A DNA stretch of 64,000 nucleotides, taken from assembly GCF_044142105.1 (NCBI RefSeq), contig NZ_JBGTYM010000010.1, positions 1 through 64,000 of the forward strand, read 5' to 3'. The notes beneath the pieces were generated by a model. It was not told where the DNA came from. It ran no database searches and saw nothing but the letters and a program-made list of their open reading frames with translations. Origin of the DNA: Pseudogemmobacter sp044142105 (GTDB taxonomy: Bacteria; Pseudomonadota; Alphaproteobacteria; Rhodobacterales; Rhodobacteraceae). Position numbers and translations under genes: made by a program. Every line of letters begins with the position of its first letter. The first letter of the stretch is position 1. Below, piece by piece: positions 18,153-25,533 of the stretch.

Positions 18153-18455
18153 ATGACGATCCAAGCGAAAACCCTGGCCGTGGCTTCGGCGCTGGCCTGT
18201 GCGATGACCGTGCAACTGACCGGCGCGGCCAAGGCCGAGGATATGGAGAAATGCTTCGGCGTGGCGCTGGCCGGGCAGAATGACTGCAAGGCGGGCGAGG
18301 GCACGACCTGCGCCGGGACCTCGAAGGTCGACTATCAGGGCAATGCCTGGAAGCTGGTCCCGGCCGGCACCTGCACCACGATGGAACTGCCTGCGGGCAA
18401 GGACGGCATGGCGCGGATGGGCAGCCTGGAGGCCCTGGACCGCGACATGATGTAA
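18153..18455 (+). CDS. bufA: Bufferin-type RiPP precursor (DUF2282)
   Basis: This 100-residue precursor has an N-terminal Sec signal (to about residue 28, ending GAAKA) and a mature part with four Cys at 34, 45, 53 and 74 (MEKCFGVALAGQNDCKAG, TTCAGTSKVD, LVPAGTC). DUF2282 proteins are substrates of DUF692 enzymes. In characterised bufferins two central Cys become thiooxazoles, and the periplasmic product binds copper. Unusually for a RiPP, the leader is a signal peptide. ATG 18153 follows GGGGAGA; an upstream ATG at 18120 would spoil the signal peptide. The modification state is inferred. Confidence 0.88.
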   Translation: MTIQAKTLAVASALACAMTVQLTGAAKAEDMEKCFGVALAGQNDCKAGEGTTCAGTSKVDYQGNAWKLVPAGTCTTMELPAGKDGMARMGSLEALDRDMM

Positions 18456-18470
18456 GCGCCCTTGGCCGAT

Positions 18471-18527
18471 CCCCGGGGGGCTTTCCGCTCCCCGGACCCC
18501 CGAGAATATTCGCATCAGGATGAAGGG
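18471..18527 (+). repeat. Dispersed G-rich intergenic repeat, copy 2, inside the buf operon
   Basis: This copy fills the gap between precursor and modifying enzyme: CCCCGGGGGG, a short loop, CCCCGGACCCCCGAG, then AATATTCGCATCAGGATGAAGG. The G/C blocks can pair into a stem. The terminal GAAGG lies 9-10 bp before the bufB ATG, so the repeat appears to provide its ribosome-binding site. It could reduce bufB expression relative to bufA. Confidence 0.65.
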
Positions 18528-18533
18528 CGAGAC

Positions 18534-19382
18534 ATGTTCGATCCGATCGAAGGCGGTTTGCCCCTGCGGCCCGGCGTGGGCTACAAGCCGCAGCATTTTT
18601 CCGCGCTTCTGGCCGATCCGGGCGCGGTGGGTTGGCTGGAGATCCATGCCGAGAATTACATGGGCGCGGGCGGACGGCCCTTGGCGCAGTTGCGGCACCT
18701 GGCCGAACGCTTTGCGATTTCTGTCCATGGCGTCGGCCTGTCGATCGGCGGCGAAGGGTCATTGGACGAAGATCATCTGGCGCGGCTGAAAGAGCTGTGC
18801 GCCTGGCTGAACCCCGCGAGCTTTTCCGAGCATTTGGCCTGGTCGACCCATGACGGGGCCTTCCTGAACGACCTTCTGCCCTTGCCCTATACCGCGGCCA
18901 CGCTGCGCCGGGTGGCCGATCACATCGACCGCGTGCAGGAGGTGCTGGGACGGCGGATGCTGTTGGAAAACCCGTCCTCCTACCTCGCCTTTGCCGAGGC
19001 CGAGATGGCCGAAGTTGAATTTCTGCAAGAAATTGCCGGGAAGACCGGGTGCAGACTGCTGCTGGATGTCAATAATGTGCATGTCTCGGCGGTGAACCAG
19101 CAGATGAGCGCGGAGGCCTATATCGACGCTTTCCCGCTGGATATGGTGGGTGAGCTACATTTGGGCGGGCATCATGCGGATATCGACGACATGGGCGCGC
19201 CGCTGTTGATCGACAGCCATGCCGCGCCGGTCGATGGCCGGGTCTGGACGCTGTATCGCCGGGTGATCGCCCGGGGCGGGCCAAGGCCGACGCTGATCGA
19301 ATGGGATGATGATGTGCCGGAATGGCCGGTTCTGGCGGGCGAGGCGGCCCTGGCCGGCGCGGTGCTGGAGGGCGCGCGATGA
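18534..19382 (+). CDS. bufB: DUF692 multinuclear non-heme iron oxidase (MNIO), bufferin maturase
   Basis: This 282-residue TIM-barrel enzyme should oxidise Cys residues of the bufA product. Conserved metal-ligand blocks are visible: EIHAEN (36-41), VHG (64-66), SEHLAW (98-103, His 100), LENPSSY (145 region), LLDVNNVH (Asp 178, His 183), ELHLGGHH (His 209) and IEWDDD. The related MbnB acts in methanobactin synthesis. ATG 18534 (MFDPIEGG) is chosen over 18462, which lies in the repeat. The stop overlaps bufC (ATGA). Confidence 0.92.
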   Translation: MFDPIEGGLPLRPGVGYKPQHFSALLADPGAVGWLEIHAENYMGAGGRPLAQLRHLAERFAISVHGVGLSIGGEGSLDEDHLARLKELCAWLNPASFSEHLAWSTHDGAFLNDLLPLPYTAATLRRVADHIDRVQEVLGRRMLLENPSSYLAFAEAEMAEVEFLQEIAGKTGCRLLLDVNNVHVSAVNQQMSAEAYIDAFPLDMVGELHLGGHHADIDDMGAPLLIDSHAAPVDGRVWTLYRRVIARGGPRPTLIEWDDDVPEWPVLAGEAALAGAVLEGAR

Positions 19383-20104
19383 GCGAGGCCGGTTTCGTCG
19401 CGGCGCTGTTGGACCCGGAGCTGCCGGAGCCTGCGGGCTTGGTGGGGCCAACCGGGCGGCCCGCCGGGCGCCGCTTCGACATCTATCGCAACACTGTGGC
19501 GGGCGGGCTGATCAAAGCTCTGGAGGCGGGGTTTCCGGCGGTGCGGAAACTGGTGGGCGAGGCATTTTTTGCCGCGATGGCCGGGGTCTTCCTGCGCGCC
19601 CATCCGCCGCAAAGCCGCATCCTGATGCTGTATGGTGCCGCATTCCCCGATTTTCTCGCGGGCTTCCCGCCAGTCGCGCATCTGGCCTATCTGCCAGATG
19701 TGGCGCGGCTGGAGCAGGCACTCCGCGAAAGCTACCACGCGGCCGACCATCGGCCTGCGGGACTGGAGGCTTTCTCGCCGGAGGATCTTCTGACGTGCCG
19801 CCTGTGTCTTGCGCCCTCGTTGCGGCTGATCCGGTCGGACTGGCCGGTTCATGCGATCTGGGCGGCGAATATGGCGGGTGGGCCGCCGCCCCTGCCTGGC
19901 CCGCAAGACGTGCTGATGCTGCGGCAAGGGTTCGATCCAGCGCCGAATCTGCTGCCGCCGGGCGGCGGGGCCTTTGTCTCCGCGCTGCTGGCAGGGCAGG
20001 CGCTGGGCGATGCGATCGAGGCGGGCGGCGATGGATTTGATGCAGGCGCCGCTCTGGGGCTGCTTCTGGCGCAGGGCGCCGTATCGGGGGTGGAAAGATG
20101 CTGA
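19379..20104 (+). CDS. bufC: DUF2063 partner protein of the MNIO enzyme
   Basis: This 241-residue protein has the DUF2063 N-terminal domain (FVAALLDPELPEPAGL, then RRFDIYRNTVAGGLIKALEAGFPAVRKL split over residues 31-58), once labelled putative DNA-binding. In MNIO systems this partner recognises the precursor and delivers it to the enzyme. LDVARLEQAL-like helices follow. ATG 19379 overlaps the bufB stop, and the end overlaps bufD by 7 bp, so the three are translationally coupled. Confidence 0.88.
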   Translation: MSEAGFVAALLDPELPEPAGLVGPTGRPAGRRFDIYRNTVAGGLIKALEAGFPAVRKLVGEAFFAAMAGVFLRAHPPQSRILMLYGAAFPDFLAGFPPVAHLAYLPDVARLEQALRESYHAADHRPAGLEAFSPEDLLTCRLCLAPSLRLIRSDWPVHAIWAANMAGGPPPLPGPQDVLMLRQGFDPAPNLLPPGGGAFVSALLAGQALGDAIEAGGDGFDAGAALGLLLAQGAVSGVERC

Positions 20105-20625
20105 TCTGGGCGCGGATGACGGCCGCTCTGGAGCGTCAGGACGATCTGCTGGCGACGTTGGCCCGGCTGGTCTTCGCCGCGGTGCTTCTGGGCTATTTCT
20201 GGGCCTCGGGCCTGACAAAGATCGGCGACGGGCTGTTCTCGCCCTCGGCCGGGGCCTATGCGCAGATCTTCCCGCGCCAGCTTGAGGCGGCGGGCTATGA
20301 TTTCGGACGTCTGGGCGGTTTCGCGACGCTGGTGGTGCTGGCAGGCACCTGGGCCGAGCTGCTTTTGCCCCTGCTGATCGTGCTGGGTCTGGCCACGCGA
20401 CTGGCGGCGCTCGGGATGATCGGTTTCATCATGGTGCAGAGCCTGACCGACATCTACGGCCATGGCGCGGCGGCAGGGGCATGGTTCGACCGGGCCTCTG
20501 ACGGGCTGATCGCCGATCAGCGTGCGCTTTGGTTTATGCTGCTGCTTGTTCTGGTGCTGAAAGGGGGAGGGCCCCTGTCGTTCGACCAGCTTCTGGGCAG
20601 GCTCTGGCTGCCGCGCGCCGAATAG
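20098..20625 (+). CDS. bufD: DoxX-family inner-membrane protein
   Basis: This 175-residue protein has four likely membrane segments (about 22-40, 75-95, 98-118 and 142-160). The DoxX signature includes LARLVFAAVLLGYFWASG, GLTKI and a FATLVVLAGTWAELLLPL helix. DoxX proteins are frequent fourth genes in bufferin operons; their role is not settled, and redox or quinone work has been proposed. It ends the operon. Confidence 0.82.
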   Translation: MLIWARMTAALERQDDLLATLARLVFAAVLLGYFWASGLTKIGDGLFSPSAGAYAQIFPRQLEAAGYDFGRLGGFATLVVLAGTWAELLLPLLIVLGLATRLAALGMIGFIMVQSLTDIYGHGAAAGAWFDRASDGLIADQRALWFMLLLVLVLKGGGPLSFDQLLGRLWLPRAE

Positions 20626-20639
20626 TGCCAAATTCCTTG

Positions 20640-20780
20640 ATTTTCTGGTTCGAGGTGGCATTCTGAGCCGCAGTAACGACAGACTTTCTGACTGCCTCTC
20701 TCTGACGAAAGGCCGAAAGACCTGGCGGCTACGCCCGGGGCAATGACGCCGACGGGAAGTTTCGAATGGGGAGAGACGGA
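20640..20780 (+). promoter_or_regulatory. Long, probably structured 5' leader of cspA
   Basis: The 155 bp between bufD and the cold-shock gene contain blocks likely to fold, such as GACGAAAGGCCGAAAGACC and GGCTACGCCCGGGGCAATG, followed by CGACGGGAAGTTTCGAATG. A -35-like TTGATT at 20638 lies upstream. Long structured leaders commonly give temperature-dependent translation of csp genes. Structure here is inferred by eye only. Confidence 0.4.
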
Positions 20781-20987
20781 ATGCCGACGGGCACCGTGAA
20801 GTGGTTCAACGCGACGAAAGGCTACGGGTTCATTGCGCCGGATGACGGTGGCAAGGACGTGTTCGTGCATATCTCGGCGGTCGAGCGTGCCGGGCTCAAG
20901 GGCCTCAACGACAATCAGAAAATCGGCTACGAATTGCTGTCGGGCCGTGACGGGAAGCAGTCGGCAGGCGAGCTGAAGCTGCTTTAG
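20781..20987 (+). CDS. cspA: Cold-shock protein (CspA family)
   Basis: This 68-residue OB-fold RNA chaperone has RNP1 (KGYGFIAP) and RNP2 (VFVHIS), and starts MPTGTVKWFNATKG. ATG 20781 is selected because GGGGAGAGACGGA precedes it; an in-frame ATG at 20766 gives a non-family extension. Alphaproteobacteria carry several copies, so this may be a constitutive or a cold-induced one. Confidence 0.95.
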   Translation: MPTGTVKWFNATKGYGFIAPDDGGKDVFVHISAVERAGLKGLNDNQKIGYELLSGRDGKQSAGELKLL

Positions 20988-20993
20988 GCGGAC

Positions 20994-21317
20994 CTAGGCC
21001 GTCAGCGCGGCTTCGGTCTTCGCATCCCAGCCAAGATACCAGCGGTCCGCCTTGATGACGGGCCGCTTCATCACCGTCGGCTGGGCCGCGATCTGTGCCT
21101 CGGGATCCGAGGCCTTGAGAAAGTCATTGAAGCCGCGATAGGTGGTGGACTGCCGGTTCACCGCAGCATCGCCGAATTCGCCCACGATCTCGGCAATTTC
21201 CGCCGGAGTCAGAGGCTCTGCGCGGATGTCGCGGAAGGCCACGTCCCGGCCCGCGCGCTCGAGCGCCTTGAGCGCCTTCTTGCAGGTATCGCAGGTCGGG
21301 ATGCCGTAGAGGATCAT
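20994..21317 (-). CDS. ArsC/Spx-family thioredoxin-fold reductase
   Basis: This 107-residue protein begins MILYGIPTCDTCKKAL, with a CxxC at residues 9-12. It continues with FRDIRAEPLT and RPVIKADRW, blocks of the ArsC-like (YffB/Spx) family. True arsenate reductases share the fold, but no other ars gene is adjacent, so glutathione-dependent thiol reduction is as likely. It converges on cspA with a 6-bp gap. Confidence 0.85.
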   Translation of the reverse strand: MILYGIPTCDTCKKALKALERAGRDVAFRDIRAEPLTPAEIAEIVGEFGDAAVNRQSTTYRGFNDFLKASDPEAQIAAQPTVMKRPVIKADRWYLGWDAKTEAALTA

Positions 21318-21536
21318 GGAGGGGCCTTTCCAGGGCGAGGGCGTGTCTCACGCTGAGACATGGGCTGGGCGCAAGCAAAATCAACCACTTGGCCCAGGTA
21401 AATTCATCGTCTGTTAACATATTTGGTCCGGGTCGCAAAGGGGGCTGCGGCTGGATATGAAACCGTTTTCTTGCTGAGGCGTTGTGATCGCAAATCCCTG
21501 TGGCCGTTTCGGCCCTCTATCAGGAAGCGACAGATC

Positions 21537-22559
21537 ATGCGCAGCCTTTCCAAGCCCCTTCTTCTGGCGACCGGCCTTGCGACCGGGCTTGCCTTCACCG
21601 CACCCGTCCGGGCGCAGACCGATATCGGCGATGTCGTCTCGGGCGTCGCGCAATCGCTGATCCGGCAAGAACTGGACAAGAACGCCTATATCGCGGCGCG
21701 CGAGGCCAATACGATCGCGGCCTATCGCGATTATCTGGCCAAGTTCCCGGACGGCATCTACCGGGTGAATGCGCAGAATGCCATTGCGCGGCTGGGCGGC
21801 ACGGCCGAGCCGGGCGCCGCCACCGCCGCCCAGATCGAGGCGCGCCTGGGCATCACCTTCAGCCAGCGCGTCGCGGTGCAGCGCCAACTGACCCGGCTGG
21901 GCTACAGCACCTATGGCGCCGATGGTGTCTGGGGCCGCAACACCCGGTCGGCGATTCTCGCCTGGCAGCGCGACAGCGGCCAGACCGGCACCGGCTATCT
22001 GACACAGGCGCAACTTGAAACGCTGCTCGATGGCGGTGCGGTGGTGACCCCGCCCGGAAATCCGCCCCCGGGCGGCGTGCTGACCGCGGCCGAGACCGAG
22101 GCGCAACTGGGCCTGACGCGCAGCCAGCGCATCACGATCCAGAGCCAGCTGACCAAGATCGGCTACAATACAGGCGTGGCCGACGGTCTTTGGGGCAGCC
22201 GCACCCGTGCGGCGATCTCGGCCTGGCAGAAAGCGAACAAGCAGACCCAGACCGGCTATGTGACCGGGGCGCAAGTGACGCTGATCGCCAAGCAGGCCGG
22301 CACGGTCACTCCGCCGCCCAGCGAGGGCGCCAGCAATGCCGCGCTGGAGGAAAGCCTGCTGGGGCTGACCGTATCGGAAAAGGTCGGCATCCAGCGCGGC
22401 CTGACCCGGCTGGGCTACAGCACCTATGGCACCGACGGTGTCTTCGGCCGCAACACCCGCAACGCGATTGCCGCCTGGCAGCGCGACGAGGGTGCGACGG
22501 TCACCGGCTATCTGACTGCCGATCAGGTGCGGCAGATTCGGGTGGATGCCGGGGTGTAA
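21537..22559 (+). CDS. Secreted protein with three peptidoglycan-binding repeats
   Basis: This 340-residue protein has a signal peptide (MRSLSKPLLLATGLATGLAF.., cleavage near VRAQ). A helical N-terminal part follows, then three peptidoglycan-binding type 1 repeats at about 115-165, 195-245 and 280-335. Each carries a GYxTxxxDGxxGxxTRxAIxAWQ pattern. No hydrolase domain is attached, so it probably binds cell wall without cutting it. ATG 21537 follows AGGAAG. Its 3' end overlaps the convergent doc gene by 37 bp. Confidence 0.8.
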   Translation: MRSLSKPLLLATGLATGLAFTAPVRAQTDIGDVVSGVAQSLIRQELDKNAYIAAREANTIAAYRDYLAKFPDGIYRVNAQNAIARLGGTAEPGAATAAQIEARLGITFSQRVAVQRQLTRLGYSTYGADGVWGRNTRSAILAWQRDSGQTGTGYLTQAQLETLLDGGAVVTPPGNPPPGGVLTAAETEAQLGLTRSQRITIQSQLTKIGYNTGVADGLWGSRTRAAISAWQKANKQTQTGYVTGAQVTLIAKQAGTVTPPPSEGASNAALEESLLGLTVSEKVGIQRGLTRLGYSTYGTDGVFGRNTRNAIAAWQRDEGATVTGYLTADQVRQIRVDAGV

Positions 22560-22981
22560 GGAAGCGCCCGCCCTCTGGAAACCGGGGGCGGGGCCGCTGC
22601 GTCCTTTTCCGCTTTCCTGCGCAGCCAGTCGGCCAGATCGCCGCCTTCCATCAGGCCTTGCGCGCAGCGGATGATGATCTGGCCAATTTCTTCGGTGTTC
22701 CAGAGGGTCGTGATGCCATTCAGCACAAGGCAGGCATCCATCACCCGAAAAGCGGTGCGCGTGTTGCCATCATTGAAGCAAAGGCCCCGCGCGAGGGCGA
22801 CCGCATAAGCGCCGGCAAGGTCGAAGATGTCGTTTACCATGCCGTAGGCCAAGCGGTTGTCGACCCGGGCAAGCGCTGCATCGAGTGATTTGTCCTGCGC
22901 CCGGCCCGGAAGTTCGCCCGGATTCAGGATGGCGTTATGCAGGTCGTCGACCAGTTCGACCGACAGAAGGACGTAGGTCAT
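22523..22981 (-). CDS. doc: Doc/Fic-family toxin homologue with altered active site
   Basis: This 152-residue protein matches death-on-curing toxins, whose Fic fold modifies translation factors. The Fic motif reads GLCFNDGNTRTAF, where Doc proteins normally have HxFxDxNKRT. The catalytic His is Leu 67 (codon CTT) and the motif Lys is Thr 74. Asp 71, Asn 73 and Arg 75 remain. It is probably inactive or altered. The ATG overlaps the stop of the upstream antitoxin gene (ATGA). The C-terminal 25 residues are Pro-rich and may be a run-on past the usual end. Confidence 0.75.
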   Translation of the reverse strand: MTYVLLSVELVDDLHNAILNPGELPGRAQDKSLDAALARVDNRLAYGMVNDIFDLAGAYAVALARGLCFNDGNTRTAFRVMDACLVLNGITTLWNTEEIGQIIIRCAQGLMEGGDLADWLRRKAEKDAAAPPPVSRGRALPYTPASTRICRT

Positions 22982-23226
22982 TTGTCCTTCAAGTAGTCCA
23001 GGACAGGCTGCACCCGTCCGCGGCTGGCATCGATATAGGCCATCACTTCTTCACGTGTGGCCACACGATGCGCGCCCGTGTCCACCGCCGCCTCGGGGAC
23101 AAGATAGGCGACCACGGCGGAATTCTTGAGGATCGCCACCGGCTTGCCGCCCGCGCGTTCCAGAACCTTATGCGGCTCGCGCAGCTCGGTGATCGTGGCG
23201 ATATGGGGGGTGAGGAGGCGGGTCAT
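22978..23226 (-). CDS. phd: Phd/YefM-type antitoxin
   Basis: This 82-residue protein has an N-terminal DNA-binding region (LTPHIATITELREPHKVLER, with GGKPVAILKNSAVVAYLVPE) and a C-terminal toxin-binding tail. It is placed directly before doc with an ATGA overlap, the standard order of phd-doc. ATG 23226 is preferred over upstream starts. A small palindrome at 23260-23270 is a likely autoregulatory operator. Confidence 0.85.
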   Translation of the reverse strand: MTRLLTPHIATITELREPHKVLERAGGKPVAILKNSAVVAYLVPEAAVDTGAHRVATREEVMAYIDASRGRVQPVLDYLKDK

Positions 23227-23259
23227 GGGGGCGGTGTCCGGGGATCTGTGTTGAAATGT

Positions 23260-23270
23260 ATATTGAATAT
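23260..23270 (-). promoter_or_regulatory. Candidate Phd operator
   Basis: ATATT-G-AATAT, an 11-bp dyad, lies 34 bp upstream of the phd start in an AT-rich patch (23251-23270) within GC-rich sequence. Phd-type antitoxins bind such short AT-rich palindromes over their own promoter. Confidence 0.45.
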
Positions 23271-23332
23271 GGAGTTCGGCAAATCCTGCGGGTGCTGCCG
23301 CGTGTAAATCCTGTCCGAGGCAGGGTGACAGC

Positions 23333-23467
23333 ATGTCGCGACATATCCGTCCAACGATTCCCGGCGCTTACGTCTTCTTCACGGTCAATCTGGTGGACCG
23401 GGGAGCGGATACGCTAGTGCGGCATGTGGAGGTGTTGCGGCAGGCGTTCGGATGTTCGGCGCGGTAA
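23333..23467 (+). pseudogene. Truncated REP-associated tyrosine transposase (RAYT/IS200-like)
   Basis: ATG 23333 opens a 44-codon frame reading MSRHIRPTIPGAYVFFTVNL, then VDRGADTLVRHVEVLRQAFG, closed by TAA at 23465. The start R-P-x-I-P-G-A-xx-FFTV-L-xDRG is the N-terminus of REP-associated Y1 transposases, which are about 150-200 residues long. The HxH and catalytic Tyr parts are absent, and thyX begins 80 bp later, so this is a remnant. Confidence 0.7.
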
Positions 23468-23547
23468 CGAGGCGCCGAACTGGCAGAAGCGGCTCTGGGG
23501 GCCCCTTGCCCCGGGGGGGAGAGCGGAGAGGCGGGGCGAGGCCCGAC

Positions 23548-24453
23548 CTACCCCCAAACCTCCACAAACTCCCGCCACTCGCCCTTCGACATGCCAGAGC
23601 TTTCCTGCCCCACCGTCTCCCCCGCCAGACGCCGTTTCAACACCGCAATCGCCTTGGCGCTCAGCGTCACGCCGCCCATGCGGTAATCCTCGAAGGCCGC
23701 GAAGGCCAAAGGCACCCAATCCTTGACCGCTTGGGCAATCGCCTCGGCATAGACGCGGATTTCGTATTGAGCATGGGCATCGGCGCGCAGGCGGAGGAAG
23801 TGGAAGAGGTTGTGCAGATCCACCTTCCAATACCATTGCGTATAGACATTGGCGGGCAGGTTCATGCGGGCCAGTTCGCGCGCCAGGCCCTGCTGGCCAT
23901 CCTGCGACAGCATCGCCTCGTAATGGTCATAGCTGCGGTTGGCGTCGGATTTCAGCAATTCCAGCACCCGCGCGGCCTCGGCCCCGGTCAGAACCTCGCC
24001 CCGACCCTGGTTGTTCACTGTGGATTGCGCGGCCAGTTGCTCGGGCGCGGGGATGTAGAATTCGCGGTCAAGGATCGAATAGCGCGCCGAATATTCGTTG
24101 ACGTTGGCGGTGCGGTGGCGAATCCACTGGCGGGCGACGAAGACCGGCAGTTTCACATGCAGCTTGACCTCGCACATCTCGAACGGGGTCGAGTGCCAGT
24201 GCCGCATGAGATAGCGGATCAGCCCTTCGTCATTCGAGACATGCTTGGTCCCGGCGCCATAGGAGACGCGGGCGGCCTGGACGATGGCAGCATCGTCACC
24301 CATATAGTCGATCACCCGGATGAAGCCGTGATCCAGCACCGGCGTGGCGCGGTAGAGATGCGCCTCCATCCCCTCGGACACGGCCCGCAACGTCGGACGC
24401 GGCGTGGAACGGGCGGCTTCGATCTCGGCCATCTGGTCGGGCGTCAGGGACAT
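23548..24453 (-). CDS. thyX: Flavin-dependent thymidylate synthase
   Basis: This 301-residue ThyX makes dTMP from dUMP using FAD and methylene-tetrahydrofolate. The signature RHRxxxxNExSxRY is present as RHRTANVNEYSARY near residue 115. LRADAHAQYEIR near the C-terminus contains the substrate-binding Arg. ATG 24453 (MSLTPDQMAEIEAA) is chosen over the longer frame to 24552. No thyA is in view. Confidence 0.96.
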   Translation of the reverse strand: MSLTPDQMAEIEAARSTPRPTLRAVSEGMEAHLYRATPVLDHGFIRVIDYMGDDAAIVQAARVSYGAGTKHVSNDEGLIRYLMRHWHSTPFEMCEVKLHVKLPVFVARQWIRHRTANVNEYSARYSILDREFYIPAPEQLAAQSTVNNQGRGEVLTGAEAARVLELLKSDANRSYDHYEAMLSQDGQQGLARELARMNLPANVYTQWYWKVDLHNLFHFLRLRADAHAQYEIRVYAEAIAQAVKDWVPLAFAAFEDYRMGGVTLSAKAIAVLKRRLAGETVGQESSGMSKGEWREFVEVWG

Positions 24454-24612
24454 GGGGCGTGGCCTTTCTTGCGTCACAATGAGTCGGGTATAACCATATC
24501 TTGTATGGAGGTGAGGGCAAAGCGCAGGATCAAGCGTGATGCGGGGCGGCAACGGGTCGGGCGAAACCTGTGGACAATCCGTTTCCGCTTTGACTTACAA
24601 GGGCTTTGACGG

Positions 24613-24630
24613 CAATCCTGCTGTGGATTG
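24613..24630 (+). promoter_or_regulatory. Inverted repeat upstream of the Slam operon
   Basis: CAATCC-TGCTGT-GGATTG lies 25 bp before the lipoprotein start, next to two TTGAC hexamers (24590 and 24606). It is a candidate operator for the two-gene operon. It does not resemble a Fur box. The remaining thyX-operon gap (24454-24589) shows nothing I can assign. Confidence 0.35.
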
Positions 24631-24654
24631 TTGTAACTTCGCAGGTGTGAGGCC

Positions 24655-25533
24655 ATGGCACGACGCATTCTTTCCGCTCTACTATGCGCCGGTTTGCTGG
24701 CGGGGTGCGGCGGCAATCCCTTCACCGAGGGCACGGATGGCGGCGGTGGCGAGACCCCGGGCACGGGCACAATTCCGGCGGCGTTGAAGGGCAATCTGCA
24801 GAGCGTTTCCTACAATCCGAACGGCGGGGCCGGCGGCAATGGCGCGCTGACCGCGGTGATCGATCCGCTGGACGCAAGCCCGGTGACCGCGACCTTTGAT
24901 CGTGCCCCGACGCTGGATACGCCCGGATACAAGGCCTTCACCTATCGGGAAACCAGCTCGAACCGGCTGTTCGTCGCGCTTCTGGCGACTTCGGCCAGCG
25001 GCGATGCGACAGCGGGGGTTCTGGGCAGCGGTCAGTTCACCGAGATGGTCTGGGGGTCGACCTACCAGGCTGACGGCTTCGTCAAGCCGCAGGCGGGCGG
25101 GCTTGCCAGCTACAAGGGCAATTACGTCGGCATCCAGAACCGGGGCGCGGCCGTCCCTGGCCCCGGGGCGCCGTTCAACCCGATCCAGGCCTATCGCGTG
25201 GAAGGCGACGTCCTGCTGAATGCCGACTTCACCAACAATTCGGTCGAAGGCGGCATCCGCAACCGGCAGGTGGTGGATACCAGCGAAACCATGGCCGATC
25301 TTTTCCTGCAGATCACCGAGATCAAGGCTGATGGCACCTTTGGCGGCACAGTTGTCTTCGCCGACAAGTCGCCCTCGGGCACCTATGGTGGCGCCTTCGG
25401 GGGGACCGGCGCCACGGCGGTCGCGGGCGCCATCGAGGTTGGACCCGAAAAGGGCAACAACGACCTGCTTGAACGCGGCATCTTCGTCGCCGACCGCTGC
25501 GCCCCGGGCGATCCCTTGCCCTGTCCTCAGTGA
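24655..25533 (+). CDS. Surface lipoprotein, TbpB-like barrel (Slam substrate)
   Basis: This 292-residue protein begins with a lipoprotein signal (MARRILSALLCAGLLAGCGG), with the lipid-bearing Cys at residue 18. A Gly/Thr-rich linker follows (about 25-40). The C-terminal part (about 200-280) is Gly-rich beta sequence ending GGAFGGTGATAVAGAIEVGP, like the beta-barrel half of transferrin-binding-protein-type lipoproteins. It overlaps the downstream Slam gene, so it is the probable cargo displayed on the cell surface. The ligand is unknown; no TonB receptor is adjacent. Confidence 0.75.
   Translation: MARRILSALLCAGLLAGCGGNPFTEGTDGGGGETPGTGTIPAALKGNLQSVSYNPNGGAGGNGALTAVIDPLDASPVTATFDRAPTLDTPGYKAFTYRETSSNRLFVALLATSASGDATAGVLGSGQFTEMVWGSTYQADGFVKPQAGGLASYKGNYVGIQNRGAAVPGPGAPFNPIQAYRVEGDVLLNADFTNNSVEGGIRNRQVVDTSETMADLFLQITEIKADGTFGGTVVFADKSPSGTYGGAFGGTGATAVAGAIEVGPEKGNNDLLERGIFVADRCAPGDPLPCPQ

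Noticed and set aside
20994..21317. Arsenic resistance locus
   Set aside because: The ArsC-like protein stands alone with no ArsR, ArsB or Acr3 gene nearby.
21537..22559. Lytic transglycosylase or cell-wall hydrolase
   Set aside because: Three peptidoglycan-binding repeats are seen but no catalytic domain precedes or follows them.
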